Positions 1 through 6,355 of a stretch of DNA of 20,441 nucleotides are shown in pieces. Position numbers and translations under genes: made by a program. The notes beneath the pieces are model-generated. The model was given only the letters and a program-made list of their open reading frames with translations. It made no database searches and was not told the origin of the DNA. Source of the stretch: Oscillospiraceae bacterium (GTDB lineage: Bacteria > Bacillota > Clostridia > Oscillospirales > JAKOTC01); contig DAOPZJ010000009.1 of the NCBI GenBank assembly GCA_035353335.1, forward strand, positions 1 through 20,441. Direction: 5' to 3'. The number at the start of each line of letters is the position of its first letter. The first letter of the stretch is position 1.

Positions 1-773
1 GTGCTTCCGAGGTTATAAAGCAGCATGATCAGCGTGACCCAGAGCAGCTGGTCGTTGTGGAAAATGACGTGAAACATCTTTTTTAACCCGACTTTTTCTT
101 CTTTTTCGGGTTTTGCGTCGCTGGTCTTTTTCACGAGCAGGCAGACGATGATCTGGCTGATGACCAAAGTAACAGCTATGAAAATCACAACGGCGGTATA
201 ACCCGAAATCGAGCTGCCGCCGATGGCATTTTCGCCGTTCGTGAAAATCGGAATCAATCCGGTAGCCGCAATCGCACCGATCCCGGCAAAGAGATTTGCC
301 ATCGAAGTCACGCTGTCGCGGCTTTTCGGCTCGCTCGTCAGCGAAGGCAGCATCGACCAGTAGGCAATGTCGTTCATCGTCCAGGTGATATCCCAGAGTA
401 AATATAAAACCGCAAACAGCCAGACAAACGCCCAACCCTCAACCCGGTTCGTGAACATTGCGATTAAAACGCCCGCGTTTGTGACCGCTCCGATTAAAAT
501 CCAGGGTTTGAATTTTCCGAATTTAGTGCGCGTATTCTCGACGATGCCGCCCATGATGGGGTCGTTCAAGGCGTCCCAGACCCGGAAGATCGCAAGGATG
601 ATGCCGAGCGTTGCGAATTGTTCCGGCGTGACCGCGCGTGTGAATAAGACATAGGTCAGAACATAGGTCGCAAAAAGCGTGTAGGCAGCATCACGGCCAA
701 ATCCCGGCAAGGTATATGCCCACTTGTTGCGCTTGAAAACGGTTGCTTCGGATAGCGGTGTTTTCATCATCAT
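1..773 (-). CDS. GPH-family sugar:cation symporter, C-terminus beyond window
   Basis: This is an inner-membrane secondary transporter of the glycoside-pentoside-hexuronide:cation symporter family (MFS fold; MelB, LacS, XylP relatives), probably importing a glycoside or pentoside with Na+ or H+. The frame reads through without a stop to the left edge. It begins with a short basic N-terminus, then the family-like segment GFGRDAAYTLFATYV, and NDPIMGG in the first third; the last visible stretch, NDQLLWVTLIMLLYNLG, matches the loop after helix 6 of this family. About 257 codons are visible of a usual 450-480, so the C-terminal half is missing. Four ATGs occur at 779, 773, 770 and 767. I chose 773 because an AAGG-type ribosome binding site then sits about 6 nt upstream; 770 is almost as good. 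It is divergent from azlC. The substrate cannot be read from this half. Confidence 0.85.
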   Translation of the reverse strand, partial: MMMKTPLSEATVFKRNKWAYTLPGFGRDAAYTLFATYVLTYVLFTRAVTPEQFATLGIILAIFRVWDALNDPIMGGIVENTRTKFGKFKPWILIGAVTNAGVLIAMFTNRVEGWAFVWLFAVLYLLWDITWTMNDIAYWSMLPSLTSEPKSRDSVTSMANLFAGIGAIAATGLIPIFTNGENAIGGSSISGYTAVVIFIAVTLVISQIIVCLLVKKTSDAKPEKEEKVGLKKMFHVIFHNDQLLWVTLIMLLYNLGS

Positions 774-826
774 GACCATCCTTATGTATTAAATTTGACT
801 GCTTTTCATCCACAGATGTTAATTAG

Positions 827-855
827 ATTCTATCATAAAAACTGCCAAAAAACAA
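827..855 (-). promoter_or_regulatory. Predicted sigma-A promoter for the GPH symporter
   Basis: On the minus strand TTGTTT (850-855) and TAGAAT (827-832) are separated by exactly 17 nt, about 50 nt before the start codon. Its -35 lies only 7 nt from the -35 of the oppositely directed azlC promoter, so the two promoters are back to back and probably interact. Confidence 0.5.
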
Positions 856-862
856 CACGGAC

Positions 863-891
863 TTGCGGGAAAGGTCAAAAAGAGATATAAT
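863..891 (+). promoter_or_regulatory. Predicted sigma-A promoter for azlCD
   Basis: TTGCGG (863-868) and a perfect TATAAT (886-891) are separated by 17 nt, leaving a leader of about 35 nt before azlC. Confidence 0.65.
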
Positions 892-933
892 GTCTTTCGC
901 TGCTTCTGCGGCTTAAGGCAGGATCAAAACAGG

Positions 934-1650
934 ATGACTGAATTTCACGGTAAAGATTACATACGCGGATTCAAAGACGGATTGCCCATTGGGCTGGGAT
1001 ATATTTCGGTCTCTTTTTCGTTCGGCATGATGGCTGTGAACATGGGCATCCCGTGGTGGATTGCGGTATTAATCTCGATGACGACGGTCACATCGGCGGG
1101 GCAGTTTGCCGGAATCGGGCTGATCGTGAACGGTGCGCCGATCATTGAACTGGTGTTGTCGCAAATCGTCATCAACTTGCGCTATTCGCTGATGTCAGCT
1201 TCACTTTCGCAAAAACTTGATAAGAGCATGACCGCGCTGCGGCGGTTGATCGTCTCGTTTTTTGTCACCGATGAGGTCTACGGGGTCGCCAGCGAAAAAA
1301 TGGGCGAACTCGGAAATGTCTATTTATACGGCCTCGGCACCGCGCCGGTCATCGGCTGGACACTCGGAACCCTGCTCGGTGCGCTGGCGGGTGGAATCAT
1401 GCCCGACATGCTGCGTTCGGCGCTTTCGATTGCACTTTATGCGATGTTCATCGCCATCATTCTTCCCCCTGCGAAAAAACATCGGCCGGCATTCGCTGTG
1501 ATTGCGATGTCGGTCGGACTGAGCTGTTTGTTCCGGTTTATGCCGTTTTTAAAAGATTTATCATCAGGTTTTGTAATCATTGTCTGCGCGGTCGTCGCGT
1601 CGGTTTTCGGGGCACTCTGCTTTCCTGTCAAGGATGAGGAGGGCAAATAA
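934..1650 (+). CDS. azlC: AzlC-family branched-chain amino acid exporter, large subunit
   Basis: This is the large membrane subunit of the AzlCD-type exporter (LIV-E family), which in Bacillus subtilis confers 4-azaleucine resistance and moves branched-chain amino acids out of the cell. The N-terminal signature is clear: a short cytoplasmic segment, then FKDGLPIGLGYISVSFSFG, and later TSAGQFAGIGLI and NLRYSLMSASL, which are typical AzlC motifs. The remainder is a series of hydrophobic helices. At 238 aa it has the usual family length. The ribosome binding site is poor; only AGG directly before the ATG and AAGGCAGGA further upstream are seen. It is followed after 3 nt by azlD, forming a two-gene operon. 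The pair is usually needed together. No azlB-type Lrp regulator adjoins it, although an Lrp/AsnC gene lies about 7 kb away. Confidence 0.92.
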   Translation: MTEFHGKDYIRGFKDGLPIGLGYISVSFSFGMMAVNMGIPWWIAVLISMTTVTSAGQFAGIGLIVNGAPIIELVLSQIVINLRYSLMSASLSQKLDKSMTALRRLIVSFFVTDEVYGVASEKMGELGNVYLYGLGTAPVIGWTLGTLLGALAGGIMPDMLRSALSIALYAMFIAIILPPAKKHRPAFAVIAMSVGLSCLFRFMPFLKDLSSGFVIIVCAVVASVFGALCFPVKDEEGK

Positions 1651-1653
1651 GGA

Positions 1654-1980
1654 ATGAACATCGGAAAGATACTTTTCTATATCTTTGTCATGTCGGGTGT
1701 GACCTATCTGATCCGCATGCTGCCGCTGACGTTAATCCGACGCAAAATCGAAAACCGTTTTGTAATTTCGTTTATGTATTATATGCCCTTCGCCGTGCTC
1801 TCGGCGATGGTCATTCCGGATATCTTTTACTGCACAGACATGGTGCTTTCAGCTTTGATCGGGCTTGCCGTCGCGGTCACGTTGGCGCTGTTTGAAAAGA
1901 AATTGCTGACCGTTGCGGTATATGCCTGTGCGGCGGTATTTGTAACGGAGTTAGCTTTCAAGCTGCTCGCGGCGCATTAA
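1654..1980 (+). CDS. azlD: AzlD-family branched-chain amino acid exporter, small subunit
   Basis: This small hydrophobic partner of AzlC has 108 aa and about four predicted membrane helices. The motif TYLIRMLPLTLIRRKI near the N-terminus and YYMPFAVLSAMVIPDI in the middle are characteristic of AzlD proteins. The start ATG lies 3 nt after the azlC stop, and its GAGGAGGG ribosome binding site is inside the last codons of azlC, so translation is probably coupled. Together the two proteins form the exporter; AzlD alone is not known to transport. The transcript likely ends at the hairpin at 2023-2058, though that hairpin has a better U-tract on the opposite strand. Confidence 0.92.
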   Translation: MNIGKILFYIFVMSGVTYLIRMLPLTLIRRKIENRFVISFMYYMPFAVLSAMVIPDIFYCTDMVLSALIGLAVAVTLALFEKKLLTVAVYACAAVFVTELAFKLLAAH

Positions 1981-2022
1981 ATGATCGGCAGGCAGCCTTC
2001 GTTTCGGCAATCGGCTTTTTAA

Positions 2023-2058
2023 AAATCCCATCCCTGCCAAGGGGCAAGGGTGGGATTT
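2023..2058 (-). terminator. Terminator between convergent azlD and acyl-CoA synthetase genes
   Basis: A 16-bp imperfect stem (AAATCCCA..., loop AAGG at 2039-2042) lies between two convergent genes. On the minus strand it is followed by TTTTT, giving a good intrinsic terminator for the acyl-CoA synthetase. On the plus strand the tail is only TTTAT, so termination of azlCD here is possible but weaker. Confidence 0.75.
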
Positions 2059-2082
2059 ATAGATCGTTTAGTTAGGCTTTCC

Positions 2083-3795
2083 TTATTGCTGATTGGCGTT
2101 CGCGGCGTTGACACTCGGGGGCGTGATGCTCGCGGCGAGATTCTGCCCGAACCGCTTAATCTTTTGTGTGGTCGTTTTTTCAAGCGCGGCAGTCAAAATT
2201 TCCACGACTTTGATGTGTTTATATGAGGGAATCTTTGCATTGACGTCGCGGATCACTTTTTGAACCGCCGCTTGAATCTCTTCCGCTTTCGGCAGCCGTC
2301 CGAGTGTTTCTTTGATAAAGTCGAGATTCGGGAAGATTTTTGCCTTGACGCAGATATCACCGTTTTGCATATCCGCAAGCACAATGACTTCGCTGATTTC
2401 CGGCAGCTGTGCAATGCGCGTTTCAAGTTCCTCCGGGTAAATGTTTTTCCCGTTTGCGGTCACAATCACATTTTTCCTGCGTCCTTTGATATAAAGAGCA
2501 CCTTCGTCGTCAATACAGCCCAAATCGCCGGTGCAAAACCACCCGTCGCGGAAAACCTTTTCGGTCGCTTTTTCATCTCGGTAATAACCGAGCATAATAT
2601 TGTCGCCTTTGGCGAGAATTTCCCCGATCCCATCCTCGTTCGGCTGGTCAATCTTGAGCATAACACCCGGCATCGATCTGCCTGTGGAAGCAGTGTTCAG
2701 ATAGAAATCGGTATTGCCCGCAAGCAGGGGAGCACATTCGGTCAATCCGTAGCCCTGCAGGGTGCGTATGCCGAGTGCTGCAAAATCTTCGACAAGCGAG
2801 GTGTCAAGATCGGCCGCGCCCACAATAAACAAGCGAATTTTTCCGCCGAGCGATTTGCGCACCTTGGCGCATATGAGCTTGCGGATCAAAACAGGAACAC
2901 CGGAGAGCGCCTGCGATAATGTCTGCGTCTCAAAGAGCGGCTTGTATTTATCGGGGCTTCCGGCTGCTACGGATTTTCGGATTTGCTTGTTCAATGCTTT
3001 TAGCAAAGCAGGAACGACCACCAAGACCGACGGGTGGTATTCCGTAAAGTTTTTCGGGATCTGTCTCAATCCGTCGCAATAGGTGATGCAGGAACCCCGT
3101 GACAAAAGCAGAAGGCAGTTCAGTGTGCATTCGTATGTATGGTGAAGCGGCAGAATCGACATCGTGGTGTCGGTCGGGTTGATTTTTACGGCGCTGACTG
3201 TGGAGTGAATGTTCGAGCAGATGTTGTATTGCGACAAACATACGCCTTTTGCGTTTCCGGTCGTTCCGGAGGTGAAGATTAAAACTCGCATTTCATCTTT
3301 AGTAATCGGAATCGAATCTACTTCGGCAGTCTGTAAATTAAACGGTATGACCGGCTCCGACATACGCATGACCTCGGTGAAATCGAAACAGCGAATATCG
3401 TCCGCAATCAGCGGCTTTAAATTTTTCAGATAATCGCCATCTCCGCAGATGGCACAGCACTCGGCAGAAACCATAAAATCGCGGACGTCTTCGGCGCAGA
3501 GCTCTTTATCTAACGGCACGACAACGCCGACGACAGCCGCGCACAGATACGAAAGCACCCACTCAAAGCTGTTTTTTCCGATGACAGCAATGCGTTTGCC
3601 TTTCAATTTCAAATCAATCAGCTTTTGGCTCAATGTATAAAATCTGTTTTTTAATTCCGCATAGTTGATTTTTGAATAGCGGTCGTCGCTGCTTTTAATG
3701 ATAAATGCCGGTTTATTTGCGAATTTATCAGCGCTGTGATTGATGATTTCTCTGAAGTCAGAAAATTTCTTTTCATTGTATAAACTTGTTTTCAT
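2083..3795 (-). CDS. AMP-forming acyl-CoA synthetase (long-chain fatty acid-CoA ligase-like)
   Basis: This 570-aa member of the ANL superfamily activates a carboxylic acid, likely a medium- or long-chain fatty acid, with ATP to an acyl-adenylate and transfers it to CoA. The order of motifs is complete: the phosphate-binding loop FTSGTTGNAKG (about 174-184), GYGLTE (348-353), the adenine-binding GWFCTGDLG (418-426), the hinge GRRKNVIVTANGKNIYPEE (438-456), and near the C-terminus TTTQKIKR, where Lys545 is the likely adenylating lysine. Length and the GRRKNVIV hinge fit the FadD/long-chain ligase branch better than acetyl-CoA synthetase. The ATG is supported by AAGGAAG 5 nt upstream. It stands alone between its own promoter and terminator, with no beta-oxidation or acyl-carrier genes beside it, so a role in phospholipid or exogenous fatty acid use is only an inference. 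Confidence 0.88.
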   Translation of the reverse strand: MKTSLYNEKKFSDFREIINHSADKFANKPAFIIKSSDDRYSKINYAELKNRFYTLSQKLIDLKLKGKRIAVIGKNSFEWVLSYLCAAVVGVVVPLDKELCAEDVRDFMVSAECCAICGDGDYLKNLKPLIADDIRCFDFTEVMRMSEPVIPFNLQTAEVDSIPITKDEMRVLIFTSGTTGNAKGVCLSQYNICSNIHSTVSAVKINPTDTTMSILPLHHTYECTLNCLLLLSRGSCITYCDGLRQIPKNFTEYHPSVLVVVPALLKALNKQIRKSVAAGSPDKYKPLFETQTLSQALSGVPVLIRKLICAKVRKSLGGKIRLFIVGAADLDTSLVEDFAALGIRTLQGYGLTECAPLLAGNTDFYLNTASTGRSMPGVMLKIDQPNEDGIGEILAKGDNIMLGYYRDEKATEKVFRDGWFCTGDLGCIDDEGALYIKGRRKNVIVTANGKNIYPEELETRIAQLPEISEVIVLADMQNGDICVKAKIFPNLDFIKETLGRLPKAEEIQAAVQKVIRDVNAKIPSYKHIKVVEILTAALEKTTTQKIKRFGQNLAASITPPSVNAANANQQ

Positions 3796-3902
3796 GGGTA
3801 CTTCCTTTATTTTATTACTATAATAATTAACGAAAATCCAGAATTACTTTTTTCTTTTCTTTGGCAAAATCTCCCTTTAAAAAAGAACTTTCCCATGCTT
3901 CT

Positions 3903-3931
3903 ACTATAACAACATATCATGGTAATTGCAA
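3903..3931 (-). promoter_or_regulatory. Predicted promoter for acyl-CoA synthetase
   Basis: Minus-strand TTGCAA (3926-3931) and TATAGT (3903-3908) are spaced by 17 nt, about 107 nt before the start codon. The leader in between is purine-rich but shows no clear hairpin. Confidence 0.5.
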
Positions 3932-3981
3932 CAAACAATATTTGTAATTGAAAGCCATATAGGATTATTTTAAAAGAGAAT

Positions 3982-4018
3982 AAAAATCGCAGCCGCTACG
4001 TTTTACTTACAGCGGCTG
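3982..4018 (-). terminator. Intrinsic terminator of the AI-2E family gene
   Basis: An 8-bp GC-rich stem (CAGCCGCT at 3990-3997 with AGCGGCTG at 4011-4018) with a 13-nt loop is followed on the minus strand by a run of five U (3982-3986). It lies just after the stop of the AI-2E family gene. Confidence 0.75.
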
Positions 4019-4038
4019 TAAGACAAATATTCATATGC

Positions 4039-5256
4039 TTATTGCTGTGGCTTCTCGGATGAGGGTTTCTCCGGAACTGCGGATTCCGCTTTCGGTGGTG
4101 TTTCTTCGGATATGATGTCGCCGTTGTCGTCAAGTCCTCTTCCGGCGAGCTTGCGTGCGATAAAATGTTCCGCCGGCTCAGCGAGAAGGGCGAAAATCGG
4201 AATGCCCAGAATCAGACCCGCAATCCCGAATAACCGCCCGCACAGCACAATCGAGACCAACACCCAGATCGGGCGCAAGCCGGTGTAATCGCCGAACAAT
4301 AACGGTTTTAACAGATTTCCGTCGAGCGCCTGCATCACAATCGTCCAGATCAGAAACCATAATGCGCCGAGCGGGTTAACCAAAACGATAATCAAAAGGC
4401 AGGGTACCGCGCCGATGATCGGACCGAAGTTCGGGATAAAGTTTGTCACCATAACAATCACCGATAGCAGAACCGGGTAGGGCAGTCCGAGGATGATCAT
4501 AAATAAAAAGTTCGCAACGCCGACAATCAGCGAATCGATGATGTTCCCGACTAAGAAGTCGGTTAGAATCTTGTCCATACGGTGTGCGGTATTATGAAAG
4601 CCCGGCCAGGACTCCCGCCTGATGAACGCTCCGGAGACGCGTTTGATAATGCGGCGCACGCGTTGTTTGTCTAGCAGAATATAGATCGACAAGATCAACG
4701 ACAAGAAAAAATTGAATACGCTGCTTCCGACTTTAAAAGAGGTGTCCGCGATCTGACCGATGTTGTCGCTGACCCAGGTGACCGCTGTTTTCATCAACCC
4801 GCTGAAACTGCCCATAAACTCGTCGACGTTGAAATCGATGAAGCTGAACCGCGCCTCAAAATTGATCAATGTAGTTCGCAGGGTGTTGAAATAACTCTCG
4901 AGGTTATTAAATAACATCATTACCGAATCCGCAAGCTGAGGAACCAAAAGCACAATGAACAAAACTAAAATCGCAAGAGCGGCGATATATGTGATGATCA
5001 CACTGAGTGTGTTTGCTGTTTTACGGCGCTTCATCTTTCCGAAAACCTTATTTTCAAAGAATTTGACCGCCGGATTGAGGATATAAGCAAAAGTCGCACC
5101 CCAAATAAACGGCGAAAACACATTCAAAACGCCGCCGAAAAAAGTTCCGACGCTCTTGATATTGCTCAGCAGCAGATAAAACACAATTCCGCAGAAAGTG
5201 ACTATCAATCCGTCGATGACTTTTGGAGTTTTAAAATAGGAAAAAAATTTTTTCAT
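4039..5256 (-). CDS. AI-2E/PerM family (UPF0118) membrane transporter
   Basis: This 405-aa polytopic membrane protein belongs to the AI-2E exporter / PerM family. Members have been linked to autoinducer-2 export, Na+(Li+)/H+ exchange (YtvI-like proteins) and membrane permeability, so substrate cannot be assigned by family alone. The N-terminus has two hydrophobic segments, then a soluble stretch with amphipathic helices, and the C-terminal half carries the family signatures NFIPNFGPIIGAVP and GLRPIWVLVSIVLCGRLFGIAGLILGIP. The tail after the last helix is short, acidic and proline-rich. The start ATG at 5256 has GAGGTG 12 nt upstream, slightly distant. It is divergent from a tiny membrane-protein gene, with an inverted repeat lying across its -35 box and spacer. 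No luxS or lsr genes are present, so an AI-2E function is not supported by context. Confidence 0.85.
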   Translation of the reverse strand: MKKFFSYFKTPKVIDGLIVTFCGIVFYLLLSNIKSVGTFFGGVLNVFSPFIWGATFAYILNPAVKFFENKVFGKMKRRKTANTLSVIITYIAALAILVLFIVLLVPQLADSVMMLFNNLESYFNTLRTTLINFEARFSFIDFNVDEFMGSFSGLMKTAVTWVSDNIGQIADTSFKVGSSVFNFFLSLILSIYILLDKQRVRRIIKRVSGAFIRRESWPGFHNTAHRMDKILTDFLVGNIIDSLIVGVANFLFMIILGLPYPVLLSVIVMVTNFIPNFGPIIGAVPCLLIIVLVNPLGALWFLIWTIVMQALDGNLLKPLLFGDYTGLRPIWVLVSIVLCGRLFGIAGLILGIPIFALLAEPAEHFIARKLAGRGLDDNGDIISEETPPKAESAVPEKPSSEKPQQ

Positions 5257-5293
5257 TTATAATTTTTACACCTCACGCTGAATGACCGAAATA

Positions 5294-5323
5294 AGCATAT
5301 CATTGACAGAAGCCTGCTGTCAA
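5294..5323 (-). promoter_or_regulatory. Predicted promoter of the AI-2E family gene
   Basis: Minus-strand consensus TTGACA (5318-5323) is followed by an 18-nt spacer and TATGCT (5294-5299). The -35 is one arm of the inverted repeat at 5303-5323, so a protein bound there would block it. Confidence 0.5.
5303..5323. repeat. Inverted repeat TTGACAG-N7-CTGTCAA, possible operator
   Basis: This perfect 7-bp dyad with a 7-nt centre lies between two divergent promoters and covers the -35 and spacer of the minus-strand one. The 14-nt centre-to-centre half-site spacing is a little longer than one helical turn. It could be a dimeric repressor site, but part of the match simply reflects the -35 consensus. 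Confidence 0.45.
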
Positions 5324-5330
5324 TATACGG

Positions 5331-5359
5331 TTGTCTTTTCGTTCCGATAATGGTATATT
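5331..5359 (+). promoter_or_regulatory. Predicted promoter for the 49-aa membrane protein gene
   Basis: TTGTCT (5331-5336) and TATATT (5354-5359) are 17 nt apart, and the start codon follows only 18 nt after the -10 box, giving a very short leader that holds the ribosome binding site. Confidence 0.5.
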
Positions 5360-5377
5360 TAACGCGAGGTGAGTGAA

Positions 5378-5527
5378 ATGTTTTTATATCATATTGAGCT
5401 GACAGTGTCGAGGACCGTCTCCGAACCGCAGACCGCGGGGAATGTCCAACCACAGGGCTGGGTGATTCTCGTTGTGCTGCTTATCGCAACGGTTATTTGG
5501 TTTTTTACCCGAAATAAAAGAAGTTGA
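5378..5527 (+). CDS. Small single-pass membrane protein, 49 aa, unknown
   Basis: This short frame encodes 49 aa: a polar N-terminal segment of about 26 residues (MFLYHIELTVSRTVSEPQT...), one hydrophobic helix (WVILVVLLIATVIWFF, about 28-43) and a basic tail TRNKRS, suggesting an N-out, C-in single-span protein. It has GAGGTG 6 nt before the ATG and a sigma-A-type promoter immediately upstream, both at proper distances, which is why I call it despite its size. It is divergent from the AI-2E family gene and shares its regulatory region. I do not recognise the protein. It could be a regulatory membrane peptide or a toxin-like peptide, but nothing in the sequence decides this. Confidence 0.5.
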   Translation: MFLYHIELTVSRTVSEPQTAGNVQPQGWVILVVLLIATVIWFFTRNKRS

Positions 5528-5673
5528 CCGTACGGATCAATTGTAATGGCCTGCTGTAAAACCAAATTTAAAGCGTAAAGCTTAATGTTAAGTGACAGAT
5601 CGGTAACAAATAGAGTGTAAGCGTTGCTGCCGCAACATTTTGAAGAAATTCTCTTGCGCGAATTTCTTCCCGC
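5528..5673. other. Intergenic stretch with two small hairpins
   Basis: No gene is seen. GTTGC-TGCC-GCAAC followed by ATTTT (around 5625-5641) could weakly terminate the small membrane-protein transcript. A perfect 8-bp dyad AAGAAATT...AATTTCTT (5643-5668, 10-nt loop) lies next to the terminator of the non-coding RNA and has no U-tract of its own. Confidence 0.35.
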
Positions 5674-5706
5674 AAAAATAAAGAGCGCCTCAGTGAGGCG
5701 CCCTTT
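5674..5706 (-). terminator. Intrinsic terminator of the putative ncRNA
   Basis: The minus strand forms a hairpin with stem GCGCCT-CACTG-AGGCGC, extended by AAAG/CTTT pairing after a mismatch, and is followed by UAUUUUU. It closes the structured RNA that starts near 6070. Confidence 0.7.
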
Positions 5707-6070
5707 AATATTTCAAATATTCAATTAAGCCGGGGTGGAATTATGGCGCCGTTAGCTGACGCATCATCGAAAATTCGCGGCGTTTCAAGCCCTTGGATGT
5801 CAGTCGGTGCTAAATTCCGATCACCTTAACTACATTCAAAACACGAACCACTCCCTTGCATTGTACTTTCGCTTAATTGTCCGGGGGAGTATCCTCCACG
5901 GCAACTGTTTTTGTTCTCAAGCAAATTCTCATAAGTCCTCATTCCTTTCATCGGAGATGCAATTTGCTGTCGAGTCACAGTTTACCGTCCGCGTGTCGAC
6001 TCGCGCGGACCGTCTTACTTCATCGGACTCACCCCTTTCTGATTAGGACTGTCATCGTCCTCTTTACTAC
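5674..6070 (-). ncRNA. Putative structured non-coding RNA, about 397 nt, family unknown
   Basis: A consensus promoter at 6077-6105 and a terminator at 5674-5706 delimit a roughly 397-nt transcript with no convincing gene. Long-range complementarity is dense. A 7-bp helix pairs 5987-5993 with 6004-6010; its loop (5998-6003) can pair over 6 bp with 5971-5976, a possible pseudoknot. A 7-bp helix pairs 5921-5927 with 5961-5967. The 3' domain closes a composite stem: 5737-5742 with 5813-5818, 5746-5751 with 5805-5810 (one G-U), and 5756-5760 with 5799-5803, about 17 bp in register. The sequence TCCGATGAA occurs twice (5947-5955 and 6019-6027 in plus coordinates). I do not find the conserved cores of RNase P RNA, tmRNA, SRP RNA or the common riboswitches. 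The facing small gene at 5378-5527 argues against a leader role for the AI-2E gene. Confidence 0.6.
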
Positions 6071-6076
6071 GGCTTT

Positions 6077-6105
6077 AGTATACCACGGAACTTTTAGAAT
6101 GTCAA
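6077..6105 (-). promoter_or_regulatory. Strong predicted promoter of the putative ncRNA
   Basis: Minus-strand TTGACA (6100-6105) and TATACT (6077-6082) are separated by 17 nt, the best -35 and spacing in this part of the window. The next 40 nt upstream (about 6110-6150) are almost pure A/T with A-tracts, as in an UP element. The whole gap from 6106 to 6303 shows no gene. Confidence 0.7.
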
Positions 6106-6303
6106 CACATTTTACAAAAATTATTGAAAATTATTATAAATATTGTTGAATAACACGAAAAAACCGCATGGTTGAGCCAATTTAGGGTGACAAATATCTA
6201 TATTTAAATGAAAAAACAGCGCTGAAGTGTAACCGATTATTGTAATTTGGAAGGTTCGAAAAGATAAAGAACAAGAGGCAGCCGGTTATAAAAATTGTTG
6301 AGG

Positions 6304-6333
6304 AAAAACGAAAAGCGCCGTAGCGGCGCTTTT
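6304..6333 (-). terminator. Intrinsic terminator of the argH operon
   Basis: A 9-bp perfect stem AAAAGCGCC/GGCGCTTTT with a 5-nt loop (6311-6333) is followed on the minus strand by CGUUUUU. It lies about 20 nt beyond the argH stop codon. Confidence 0.8.
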
Positions 6334-6355
6334 ATACATCGGTATTCTCCACTGC

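Noticed and set aside
5826..5951. 41-codon minus-strand frame within the putative RNA (MKGMRTYENLLENK...)
   Set aside because: No ribosome binding site at a proper distance from its ATG, and it runs through sequence explained by RNA helices; kept as a non-coding region.
5674..6070. Known housekeeping RNA (RNase P, tmRNA, SRP, lysine or T-box leader)
   Set aside because: The conserved cores of these families were looked for by eye and not found; slight likeness to the lysine riboswitch core (AAAGGGG...GAAG) is not enough and the length is wrong.
5807..6149. Two plus-strand frames opposite the putative RNA
   Set aside because: No promoter or ribosome binding site, low-complexity translation, and they lie antisense to the strong minus-strand promoter unit.
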